Positions 43,328 through 53,584 of a stretch of DNA of 64,000 bases are shown piece by piece (position 1 is the first letter of the stretch; each line of letters opens with the position of its first letter). Source of the stretch: Gymnothorax reevesii (Eukaryota > Chordata > Actinopteri > Anguilliformes > Muraenidae); assembly GCA_029721435.1 (NCBI GenBank), contig CM056573.1, forward strand, positions 95,306,947 to 95,370,946, given 5' to 3'. The position numbers and the translations under genes are program-made. Below the pieces are notes generated by a model. The model was not told the origin of the DNA. It saw only the letters and a program-made list of their open reading frames with translations, and did no database searches.

Positions 43328-44913
43328 CCCCAATTCCGAAATAGTTGGGACGAAGTGTAAATTGTGAATAAAATCAAAATGCAAATGCAATGACTTTCAG
43401 ATGACATAAGCCAATATGTTATTTACAATAGAACATAGGTAACAATTCAAATGTTGAAACTGAGACATTTTACATTTTATCCATGAAATGAGCTTATTTC
43501 AAATTTTCTGGCTGCAACAGGTCTCAAAAAAGTTGGGACTCAGGCAAAAAAGGGCTGAAAAAGCAGTTAATATATAAGAGAATCAGCTGAAAAAACACAT
43601 AGCAAGTAATTAAGTTAACTGGCATCAGGTGTGTAATATGATTGGCTGTAAATGGGATGTCTTAGAGAGGCTGAGTCTCTCAGAAGTAAAGATGGCCAGA
43701 GTCTCTCCAACCTGTGAAGGCTGGCATAAAAAAATTGTGGAATGCTTGTTCCTCAACATCAAATTGCAAAGGCTTTGAAGGTCTCATCATTGACAGTGCA
43801 TAACATCATCAAACAATTCAGAGAAACTGGAAAAATCTCTGTGCGTGAGGGACAAGGCCAAGGACCTTTACTGGATGCCCGTGATCTTTGGGCCCTCAGA
43901 CGCCACTGCTTCACTCACCGGGATGATTCTGTCATTGACATTACTAAATGGGCCCAGCAATACTTCAAGAAACCATTGTCTGGAAACAAAGTCTGCCATG
44001 CCATCCACAGATTGCAAAAAAACTATATCATGCAAAAAGGAAGCCATTGTTGAGAATTATCCAGAAGCGCCACTGTGTTCTGTGGGCCGAAGCTCATTTA
44101 AAATGGACTGTAGCAAAGTGGCAGAGGTCAGACGAGTCCAAATTTGACATTCAATGTTGGAAATCATGGGCGTTGTGTCCTCCGGTCTAAAGAGGAGAAA
44201 GACCACCCCTCCTGTTATCAGCGTTAAGTTCAAAGCCAGCATCTCTGACAGTATGGTTATGCATTAGTGCATATGGTGTGGGACACTTGCATGTTTTAAA
44301 AAGCCCCATGAATGCTGAAAGGTATATACAGGTTTTAGCGCAACATATACTCCCCTCCAGACGACAATTATTCCAGGGAAGGCCTTGTGTATTTCAGCAG
44401 GAAAATGCAAAACCAAATACTGCAGCTATTACAACAGCATGGCTTCGTAGTAGAAGAGTCCATGTGCTGAACTGGCCTGCCTGCAGTCCTGATCTTTCAC
44501 TGATTGAGAACATTTGGTGCATAATTAAAGGAAAAGTCTGTCAGAGGAGACCCAAAACTCTCCAGCAGCTGAAAGCCTTATTAAACAAGAGTGGAATCAA
44601 AGTCCAATGGCTAAACTCAAGAAACGTGTCTCCTCAATGCCCAGATGCCTCCACTTTGTGTTAAAAAGAAGAGGTGATGCGACACCATGGTAAACGGGCC
44701 CCTGTCCCAACTTTTTTGAGAACTGTGGCAGCCATCAAATTTAAAATGAGCTCATTTTGTGGATAAAATTGTTACATTTTTCTGTTTCAACATTTGCCAT
44801 GTTATCTCTGTTTTATTGTGAATAAAATACTGACTGGTGTGATCTGAAAGTCATTGCATTTTGATTTTCTTCACAATTTACTCTTTGTCCCTACTATTTC
44901 AGAATTGGGGTTG
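43328..44913 (+). mobile_element. Tc1 (CAACCCCAATTCC family), copy 2
   Basis: About 1.59 kb. Ends CCCCAATTCCGAAATAGTTG and the reverse complement of CTATTTCAGAATTGGGGTTG. TA at 43326-43327 and 44914-44915. The left end lacks the first CAA. The long internal terminal region ATTGTGAATAAAAT-AAAATGCAA is mirrored at the right end. Confidence 0.88.
43742..44664 (+). pseudogene. Tc1 transposase, copy 2 of the family, frameshifted
   Basis: Begins QHQIAKALKVSSLTVHNIIK (helix-turn-helix) and continues to VIDITKWAQQYFKKPLSGNK. After shifts it has CVLWAEAHLKWTVAKWQRSD with the first catalytic D in RSDESKFD, then RPCVFQQENAKPNTAAITTA, where the second aspartate is replaced by E, and SLIENIW with the third residue. 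At least two frameshifts and the D to E change at a catalytic position mean it is not functional. Confidence 0.87.
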
Positions 44914-45079
44914 TACAAGGTCAATGCCAAATATGAAATATTTGTATATTTGTATTTCACAGTTTTTTTACGCAAGCCAACGAGCTGAGTGAACAGTTCC
45001 TCCTCATCTATTTCCCTGTGATTGTGCCCATGCAGCGAAAGTTCACTAACAGTGAGAAACTGAATGACTTCACCCATGC

Positions 45080-45096
45080 TTTTAATGCGGTATCTG

Positions 45097-45127
<31 letters not shown>

Positions 45128-47420
45128 TAATTATTATTATTATTATCCTCCAGCATATAATGCAGGGGGATATAGCGATAGCCACGTCTGTCTGTCTGTC
45201 CGTCCGTCCGTACATCCGTAATAATTTCGTTTCCGGGGTAGAACTCAAAAACCGTTCAATATTTCTTCACGAAATTTGATGTGTAGATCTGATATTTCAT
45301 GTAGATGTGCCTTTTGGTATTTAGGAATTTCTTGAGCAGTTAATCCATGAATGTGGGGGCCCGGGGGGATACGCCATTGCCAGATGGCTCTTGTCTCCTA
45401 GTTGCATGTGAAGTTTGACCTTCAAATAATTGAATGTCAAGGTCACTACAATCCAAGCAGTTTTGGTGATTCAAGTCATTGAAAATTCATTATGGCAATT
45501 GTAAACTTTAAAGGTCACAGAGGGCTGAGTTGAGGTCACCAAATTGACTTCATATATGACTTTCTAAATGTCTATAATTCTAACCTTGGTTCTATCTGTG
45601 ATAATTTTGGTGAAACAAATCATTGTAATTTCACTATGTCAGGATTCATCTTCGAAGGTCTCTGCAGTCAAGTTGAATGAAAGTTCTTAGGTGACTTCCT
45701 AGATAACACAAACCTTTGCTCCATCTGTGACAATTTTAGTAATACAAGTCATTGAATTTTCACTGTCACATTTGACCTAAGGTCACTATGAAGATCACCA
45801 CATTAGAGTTCTGATATGAGTTCCTATATATCTCGAATACAAACCTACGCTCTACCTTTAACAATTTTGGTTATATGAGTCATTGAAATTTCAAAGGTCA
45901 CCAAATGAAAGTTCATATATGACGTATAAGTATTCAATACACTTCTATATCTTCAATATTTTCAAGCCTAGAAGCCTTTGAAAATTGTTACATTTGTAAG
46001 ACCTCAAGTTTGACCTTTCAAGTTCGTCTGAGGTCAACTTTAATATAGCCAAAATAGAGGTCATATAGGAAGACATATATGTCGCTAATATAAACTAAAT
46101 CTCTATCTACAACCTTTTAGCTTCCACAGACCATTTTCTCCATTCTTTATAGGACCCAATGTTAAAGTACCGTGCCCCCACTATACCCACTTCCGTCAAT
46201 TCAATCAAAATGGCACTTGCACTGAACATCAAGTGTACCAATGTAGGTTGATTGCCAAATTTAAAAAAGTTATGTTTCTGTGAATTAATATTTTCCTTGA
46301 CCTGAAGGTTGACCATTCAAAGTAATCTGAGGTCATATTTAACATTGCCAAAATATAGGTCATATATGACTGCCCATATGTTAATTATACAAACTTAATC
46401 TCCATCTGCAACCATTTGGCCTCCACAGGTCATTTTATATATTCTCGATAAGACCCAATTTTAAAGCACAGCGCCCCCACGAGACCCACTTCCGTTGATT
46501 CAATGAAAACGAAACGGTGCACTGCACGTTGAAATTGTTAAGGTAAGTTGATTGCCTGATTTAGAACAAGTAGATCAGAGGGATCTAATAGCTGCGACCT
46601 GGCCTAGAATCCGTCACGTGGCCTAGTGTCCATGACTGGTGGTTTCTTGTACAAGTGTGACCTCGAAATTGGTAAATGACCTTGAAAATCAATAGGGAAC
46701 CCTTCCTCTGTACCAAGAAGCTTGTTGTAAGATTTAATAGCCATCCATGAAGTTAAACTCGAGTTACGGTGCGAAAACTGTGAAATCGGGGAAAAATCAA
46801 CACTTTTTTGACCGGTGTGACCTTGGGATTCAACAGATGACCTTGAAAATCCATAGGGAACCCCTCCTCTATACCAAGAAGCTTGTTCTAAGATTTCATA
46901 GCCATTCATTGAATTAAACTTGAGTTATGGTGCGAAAACTGTCAAATCGGGCAAAATTGACACTTTTTTTACCTGTGTGACCTTGGGATTTGACGTATGA
47001 CCTTGAAAAAAAATAGGAAGCACCTCCTCTATGACTAGAAGCTATTTCCAAAATTTCATAGCGATCCATGAATTCTAACTGGAGTTACAGCGCGAAAACC
47101 CACAAACAAGGTTGTAACCGCTGTGAACTTGACCTTTGACCTTTGACCTTGACCTTGTGCATGGACATCACTTTGGTGAAGGTCAATAATTCCTGAAAAT
47201 TTCATGATGATACAACGAAAGATACATGGTGAAAAAGGTGTCACAGACGAACGGACAGACAGACGGACAGACAGAATCGTTCATAGAGCTGCTTGGTCGC
47301 AGCTGAAAAAAAATCTAGCAGTTTTTGAAAGTCCTATCTTTAACATTGGGGCCAAAATTTTAAGGGCCTATAAAATTGACAAAAATAATTAAATCAAAAA
47401 TCAAAAAAAATCTGGAGATG
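45080..47420. repeat. Composite tandem-repeat element rich in AGGTCA/TGACCT
   Basis: Opens with an ATT microsatellite (about 45102-45149) and CTGTCTGTCTGTCCGTCCGT (45187-45210). It closes with the inverted match GGACAGACAGACGGACAGAC at 47251-47275. Inside are three subrepeat types: units of about 150 bp in 45420-45920 (CAAGTCATTGAA-TTCA and AGGTCAC); two units of about 300 bp at 46040-46290 and 46350-46565 (GCGCCCCCAC-A-ACCCACTTCC in one, GTGCCCCCACTATACCCACT in the other); and three units of about 160 bp in 46640-47100 (GTGTGACCTTGGGATT, CCTCCTCTATACCAAGAAGC). No coding potential. Origin unknown. Confidence 0.75.
47123..47155 (-). promoter_or_regulatory. Array of nuclear-receptor half-sites (DR1-like)
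   Basis: The plus strand carries TGACCTTTGACCTTTGACCT, continuing TGACC. On the minus strand this reads AGGTCA repeats separated by one base, the DR1 spacing bound by RXR/PPAR- or HNF4-type receptors. Function is inferred from the motif only. Confidence 0.4.
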
Positions 47421-48006
47421 TAGTCTAGTAGTATGTTTTGGCAAATTTACGCAAAAATTCATCAGGCCAAAAAAAAAAAAAAAAAAATCTTCCGGACGCT
47501 AAACCACAACAATAGCTTATTGGCCCATAGGGTCAGTAAGCCAAAAGTTAAGTACATGCAAATACGTTGTGGAAATAACGGACAACCTGCTACCACTGGG
47601 CCTGAAAAACTTCTGGAGGAAACGCTGAATTCCATTTGTTAAAGGTGAAAGGTGAGGCCTTCCAGGTAGTGCCTCATGTTGAACTTCCAGCATCCAGCCA
47701 GCACCACTGGCAGGTGAGGAGCAATTTAAAATGCCAACTGCATCTTCATTTGATAGAGTTTTTTAGTCGCTACAATGCTGCCTCCTGCATGCAAAAATCC
47801 TCCAATTTACTTTGTGCCTGCACGTGCATAGCTGCATGTGGGCGTGTTCTGATATCCTGACACTGTGCTTTGCAGCTCTGCCAGTGAACTGCTGGAGCTG
47901 TAATTCCAAAATTGTTAGAAAAATTTATATAAAGAGCATAGGTGAAACATTTCTATTTATCACAGTCTGGAAGTGTATCATTTAGCCTTGTTCATTTTAA
48001 ACAAAA
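47421..48006. other. No feature seen (intron)
   Basis: Contains a poly(A) run at about 47467-47486 but nothing else recognisable. Confidence 0.4.
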
Positions 48007-48010
48007 TTAA

Positions 48011-50513
48011 AGGGAACCCCAACTATTATGGCTTGTATGCCTTAATAAGCCACAATGTATCTCTTATACTAAAATATGTTGTTCCAAACATGTAAAGTAT
48101 TGTCATTGCTTTAAAAATCCTCAATGTTTAGTACATATTTTTACCTACGGCGGCCACCATTTTTTTCGTGCCCAGTGCACTCTAGGAGTGATGACGTAAA
48201 AAGGTTGCACTCAGGAGAAAAGCCGTTTACGCCAACATAGAGTTAACTTGCCATTGAGAAGAAGATACTACAATGCCACATTGTGCTGCTTTTGGCTGCA
48301 ATTTCCAGTCAAAAGGCAACAAGTCTAAAGACGTAAGTTTCCACAGCTTTCCTACTGATGAGAATAGGAGGAGGGAATGGGAAAATGCTTGTGCACGTAC
48401 ACAACTTCCGAAAGACCCGCAGCTCTGTTATCACCACTTCTCACCTGATGCATTTGAGGCCTGTAGCCGACCATAGCCGCTATAGGAGCTGACAGGAGCC
48501 AACAGTTATAAACGGAAACTAAAAGCAAATACTGTGCTGACAGTTTTCCCACACGAGGAATCTAAACGGCCTCGGGAAGCGAGTGTAATGCATTTCAAAA
48601 ACATCTTGAAAAATGATCAAAACCGTAAACATCTTGTCATTATCCTCATAATGTACAGTACCAGCGTGAATAAAGGTACCACTTTCGCCAACGCACTGTT
48701 GGCCGTGTGTCAGCTGAAAGTCAGGTGGACGCGCCTTGCTCACTGAACCGAAAAGTAGAATGAGTGAGAAGGCATGTTGGCCGGCTGTTTCGCACATATC
48801 TTAGTATAAATCCCCATCGCAAACAAGTTTAAATAAGTTCAGCATTTTAATTTTTTCTTTGGACAACATGACGTCCATTGTACTTGTAGTAAAGCGTAAA
48901 CGCCCGAAGTGAATTTTGCAACTAATTTTCTTTTGCGAAGTTGGCGCTATATTTATTTCCAGGAAAGTTAATGTCTGCAAATTCATGTATTCTTGTCATA
49001 ATATTTGCCGATATGAATTAAAAATGAAACCTTTAGTTCTAAAGCGCCGTTATCGGAGAAAGCAAAACAACAACAACAACAACAACATGTTTTGCCACCA
49101 AGTTAATATAATTTTAATAATGAACAAAACCCGCACTTCTGAAAACAGAAATAAAATACACAAAAAATTAAGTAGTTGTAACTTAAAATAACAGTGTCAC
49201 TTTTTCCTAAGTCTGCAAAAAATGTTTCAGCCTTTGGAAATCCTGAGTTTTTAGTTCTCGGTGTGTATACGCCGAACTACTCTCAGTCAAGAAAGCAGTG
49301 ACTTGTTCAGTCCGATCAAACGGTTGAACGTTAAGTGTGCTAACTTTTGTCGCCTATCACTCATAATTTTAGAGCTAATCCCAAGAATGAACTTTAGCTG
49401 TTACCAACAAATTAACGCGTAAAGCCCTTGCAAGTGTCATGGGGTAGTGTGGATTAAAAACTGTTCTCACAGCGGGACTGATTCTGTTTTCACATTTGAG
49501 AGAAATCATCACTTATCATCACATTTAATGGTATAGTTATCAATTTGCAAACTGTGTGCAAGCCAATGTCTTACATTATTTTGACCAATATCTCGCCACG
49601 GCAAATTATCAACATTTACAGTGGCACGAGCAAGATTTCAATTTTGGGCATCCAACGATAAATTATAGTAAATGTATTAATAAATATTTTGTGACAATAA
49701 ATGCGTAAGCTTTCATCCATAAGGAATGCATTTCTACTTCATGAATACTACTTCTAACTGCCTCTAATAGAATTATATATTTTAAAACTCTAATAACAAA
49801 AACATCGATGGACTTGTAAATAAGTTGTATCCGAAACAGTTGCGGTAGTTTATTCTTGCCATAATTCAAGGCCTGCAACAACATCTGGCACTCACCGGTC
49901 ATACCCAAAACCCGCTCCCCCCTATCGACAGTCCCTCCAAGTTCTGTACGCTATAAAGCACACAACAGTGGTGGATGCTAATACCTGAAATTATTGATAT
50001 TGGGGTGCAACGAATCAGAAAACTCACGGTGTGCTTCTGCTGACTTCGAACGGCTGCTGACAAAAATTGGAGCTCGACAACAAACACTCTCCCTCTCGGT
50101 TGTCGTGGCAACTCAGTTGCTGTGCTGACATCAGTGGGTTTGCCCCACTCTCACCTCATCACATCTCCTCTGGTGTTCATTTTTATGCTCATTTTGGTTA
50201 TTTTCTGTTTTCCTCCTCGCTAACGCTCGGGTGCTCGGGTTCAAATCAAAGAGGCTGATTTGATAACATTTTTCTCGCTGTAAAGTCACAACTACGGTAC
50301 CAGCGAACTGACAGAACTGAGTTGAGCAACCATTTGATGTCACTACCCAAACTGCATTGCGACGTAAACAACAATGGCGACCTGCGAGTAAAATTATATT
50401 TTCAAATTTTATAAAAATGAAGACGTCTAGGATATTTTTTGACTCACATTAATATGACTGAAAACTACATTAATCTTATGAAGCCTACAAGTCATTATAT
50501 TCAGGGTTCCCTT
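48011..50513. mobile_element. Kolobok-like (TTAA, THAP-encoding) DNA element
   Basis: Bounded by TTAA on both sides (48007-48010 and 50514-50517). Perfect short inverted ends AGGGAACCC are followed by weaker inverted similarity (TTATGGCTTGTATGCCTTAA on the left, ATGACTTGTAGGCTTCATAA in the reverse complement of the right). 2.5 kb. It carries a THAP-domain exon near the left end and no other recognisable transposase part. TTAA duplication together with a THAP protein fits the Kolobok superfamily. A P-type element would leave 8 bp. Confidence 0.65.
48273..48476 (+). CDS. THAP-domain exon of the Kolobok-like element
   Basis: 67 codons: MPHCAAFGCNFQSKGNKSKD, then VSFHSFPTDENRRREWENAC, then ARTQLPKDPQLCYHHFSPDA and FEACSRP. 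All THAP signatures are present: C-x4-C near the start, the P after FHSF, a W in the central helix, and C-x2-H in LCYHHF with the F-x-x-x-x-F spacing. The open frame ends at a TAG at 48474-48476, just after the zinc finger. The usual C-terminal AVPTIF box is missing, so the frame either truncates the domain or continued by splicing. THAP domains bind the ends of their own transposon. No active protein can be claimed. Confidence 0.72.
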   Translation: MPHCAAFGCNFQSKGNKSKDVSFHSFPTDENRRREWENACARTQLPKDPQLCYHHFSPDAFEACSRP

Positions 50514-50517
50514 TAAG

Positions 50518-51250
50518 GTTTGTTGTTGTTTAAGGCTATCTCACATGCCAATAATGATTTTCTGCAGAAGTGCTTAGGGTGACAGTTAAGCTGAGTTTGA
50601 AGCTGACTGTCGAGATTCAAAACCAAAACCTTTAAAAGGACAGTGCATGAGAAATGGTTCCGCATTGAGAGACGTCAGCCCTTAGAACAGCTCGAGTTCA
50701 AGGCTTTTGCTTAACTCCCACTGCTGCAACCTGCCTGTGAGAGAGCTATAGCTCAGGATGATAATCACTGCCATAATTACTCCAGAAGCCTCTTAATTCC
50801 CATCAACAGTGAATAAAAACTTCTAATGGAAACACAAACGGCGGAAAGCATCAGATCACATCACTAAATTAACAACCAGCCATCTGCCATCTAACTGTCT
50901 TTGAACAAGCTCTTAAACAATTTTTTTATGAGAAAATTGAAAGAGATATGCAGTTTACATGCTGCTGCTGACCACTAGTGCTATTTGGCCATGGTGATAG
51001 CAGCCCAAGATCATATAAGCTATCGGAGGTGGAAAATCCTGGCTCAGAAAGTATGAGATCCTGCCAGTACATTGTACTCAAATTTGGATATGTTAATTGG
51101 GACAATTCTTCAGCCAGACCGTAGAGCCAATTCATCAAATCAGCTGGATCAGTTTATAGTAGAATCAAACACATGGCAGCACCTTTACTATCTGACCTCT
51201 GGACCTTACTCGTCTGACTGTTGCTTGGAGTCCGTTTGAGTCTGTCTTAC
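50518..51250 (-). other. Intron sequence next to the SYNDIG1-family exon
   Basis: No repeat recognised. Starts (minus strand) with the splice donor GTAAGA at 51250-51245 following the exon. Confidence 0.6.
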
Positions 51251-51388
51251 CCCTTGAGAGAAGTAGAAAGCAGCGATACCCAGAGGCCAGAAACAGCAGA
51301 GCATGGAGAAGATAGCCAGGCCCAAGTGGTCTTGTGGCGGGACCATGATAAAGTTGTCCTCACACTCGCTGTCACTGGAGCAGTCACT
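51251..51388 (-). CDS. syndig1: SYNDIG1-family protein, penultimate coding exon
   Basis: 138 bp encoding 46 residues: [20 protein letters not shown], then [20 protein letters not shown] and FYFSQG. The acidic Ser-rich stretch followed by PPQDHLGL and the hydrophobic [11 protein letters not shown] helix is the hallmark of the first half of the SYNDIG CD225-like domain. The minus strand shows a pyrimidine-rich acceptor CTCCCCAG just upstream (51396-51389) and a GGG|GTAAGA donor at 51251/51250. Both junctions are phase 0, and joining to 26411-26253 restores [13 protein letters not shown] without a gap. The protein is a type II neuronal membrane protein implicated in excitatory synapse development. 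The first coding exon (N-terminal about 150 residues in mammals) is not in the window. Confidence 0.87.
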
Positions 51389-51771
51389 CTGGGGAGACAC
51401 AATAATGCGAACTTCAGTCAACCCCACTTAAAGGCCATGGGTACATAGATGTTTTGTGTACCAGCATATTTTCAATTCATTTGTAAAATCCTCTAATGCT
51501 TCTTGGGGTAAACATTATTTTCTCTCAATCCACATGGACAATTCAGCAGATAATGTGTTTGCATTAGTTTTATATTGAAAGTGCTCCATTGTATCGGCCA
51601 AATAGAATACAGAGGGCTTAATGAGGTGTCAGCGCAAAAGCCCCAAGCAGGAATGTTAGGGCAAGAGAAGCAACCATTACTCAGTGAGATTTCCACCAGA
51701 GTGGAGGACAGTTTTTACAAAGTTAATAGTTCTGAAATTTGCAAGGCTTTTCCGCAGTTTATTGACTCAAG
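51389..51771 (-). other. Start of the upstream intron; no other feature seen
   Basis: The acceptor side of an intron that extends beyond position 64000, because no N-terminal SYNDIG exon is found upstream in the window. Confidence 0.55.
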
Positions 51772-51994
51772 GGCCCTCATTTATCAAACTTGCTTCGGAT
51801 CTGATGTAGATTTTAGTGTGAATATCAGCGTTTGCCAGGTGTCACATCTGATTTATGAAAAGTGTGTACGTTGCTGATTTTGGTGTAGAACTGGCGTGGC
51901 GTTAATAAATCTGGCGGCTGAAACCATTGTAATTTACATTACATGCCCCTATAAATTCATGCTCCGGGAGGCATAGTCCTGCCCACTTTACGAC

Positions 51995-52205
51995 ATGGAG
52001 TCTCGAAAGATGGCAAAGAAGAAAGAATTTCACTGAGGAGGAAATATGAATTATCATGCCTGAGGTGGAGAAAAACAAGATAATTTTATTTGGAAGCCAA
52101 GAGTGGCTTAAAGGGAGCCCAGAAGGCTGCAGTCTGGAAAACTATTGCTGCTGCGGTAAACACCGTTGGGGTGGAAAACCGGAGTGCAGCAGACGTTTGA
52201 TTTAA
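51995..52205 (+). pseudogene. Myb/SANT-like protein relic of a Harbinger element
   Basis: Plus-strand translation in shifting frames gives NFTEEEI, then IIMPEVEKNKIILFGS, EWLKG and KAAVWKTIAAAVNTVGVENR followed by SAADV. This is the trihelix/Myb-like DNA-binding module of Harbinger accessory proteins, where F-TEEE starts helix 1 and W-x-x-IAAAVN forms helix 2. One ATG (MESRKMAKKK) opens the region at 51994. Several stops interrupt it. Such proteins help the transposase enter the nucleus and bind the ends. Confidence 0.68.
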
Positions 52206-52630
52206 TTTATGAATAAATCAAAGTGACTATTCGCGCTTATTTAAGTGCGTTCAAGCACAAAAATTGATCGAAAGGCTAAACTTGTTTTAAGCGGTACTTT
52301 CTCTAAGCGGCACTGGAATGGTCATCAACTGCCGCACTTCTAAGTGTGGACAAGAAAAAAAAACAGCATTGGCCACACGTATAAGTGCGAATAACATCGG
52401 CCTTGATAAATTCAATTTATAGATCCATGATATTTCATGTTACTTAGCCGACATAATTGACAATCCAAAGGCTTCACATGTAGGTTAAAAAAAGTGGTCC
52501 AAAAGCCGGGTTGCGGCGCTCAGGCGCAGCAGCTCACGGACCGGTGGAGGCCAACCAGACTCAAACCTCCAGCTGTCTCCGTTCGAGGAGTGCGTGGCCG
52601 CAGGACTCCTCCTCTATCCTGGGAATGCGA

Positions 52631-52662
52631 GGCGGTGGGGACATGGATGAGTCCCCACCGCC
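52631..52662. repeat. Perfect 12-bp GC-rich hairpin
   Basis: GGCGGTGGGGAC (52631-52642) and GTCCCCACCGCC (52651-52662) are perfect complements around the 8-nt loop ATGGATGA. It sits in a GC-rich island (about 52500-52675) inside the otherwise AT-rich Harbinger-like element. Confidence 0.85.
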
Positions 52663-53584
52663 GTGATTGGAGCTGCATGAGGGTAATTGTTAAAATACAG
52701 TCTGCAGAGATCACTCTTCATTGTACTTTTATTCGTATTACTCCATGACATTTTATTGGGTGCCACACAAAACAAGCAGCCATTTGTCACTTTCCCGGGG
52801 GAGATCTTCTCTATGCCAAAAGTTCCTCTGCTGTCAGACAGAAGCTTATTCCTCTAACAACAGATCTGCGATTGTCAAAATGTGATCACAGTCAAAGTGT
52901 CTGTAGGCCTATACTGAGCAACAAAAGAAACACAAGTTAGCTAGTTAGTCAATGTAGTACTTTTTTGGTTACTCAGTCAAAGTGACCGCAAAATAAAGAT
53001 GAGTTTGATGAAACGAGAAGTAATAAATTTGCTGATTTATTATAAATTATACATTTACAGTAAATTTGATTTTCTAAAATAATTTTCTAAAATAATTACA
53101 CTCAAGCTTATGTTCCAGTCTACCTTTAACTAACTTGCTTTTCTTTTTTTTTTGTTCAGTATATATCTGACTGGATGAGCACTTGACATACCACTCTGCA
53201 TATCTGTCAAGCTACGCATTGCGTTTAATCAAATTGATTGTAATTGTCATCCAACAGCCTGACAAGCAGGTTGTCTCAAAATATAAGTTGAAGTAATTCC
53301 TCAACTCATGTGTCTTATTTATTTAGCCTATTTACTCATTTTACTAATAAGAGCAAGAACAGCATGACACCCGCATCACTGCATATGGTTTATTACTCAT
53401 TTTGACAGCTACACTCATACCTGCATGTTGTTCGCTGGTTTAAAATCTGCATACACCTGGTCAGACCTGGCGTGAGATTTTTGCCGACCGCTGGCTCATG
53501 TTCAGATTGATGAATGCCGATCGTTGGGGGAGATTTGGCGTACACCCATTTTTTTGGGGTAGGCACGTTTGATAAATGAGGGCC

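Larger units (their letters stand above)
51772..53584. mobile_element. PIF/Harbinger-like DNA element, decayed
   Basis: 1.8 kb bounded by inverted ends GGCCCTCATTTATCAAAC at 51772 and the reverse complement of GTTTGATAAATGAGGGCC ending at 53584. Flanks AAG and AAT are close to the expected 3-bp duplication. It contains a Myb/SANT-like relic (51995-52205). A second Harbinger protein (DDE transposase) is not recognisable. Confidence 0.68.

Noticed and set aside
46604..46909. 101-codon minus-strand frame with internal repetition
   Set aside because: It reflects the 160-bp tandem subrepeats of the non-coding composite repeat.
50926..51138. Frame 3' of the SYNDIG1-family exon considered as an additional exon
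   Set aside because: The exon ends at a consensus donor at 51251/51250 and joins perfectly to 26411. This frame has no similarity to the family.
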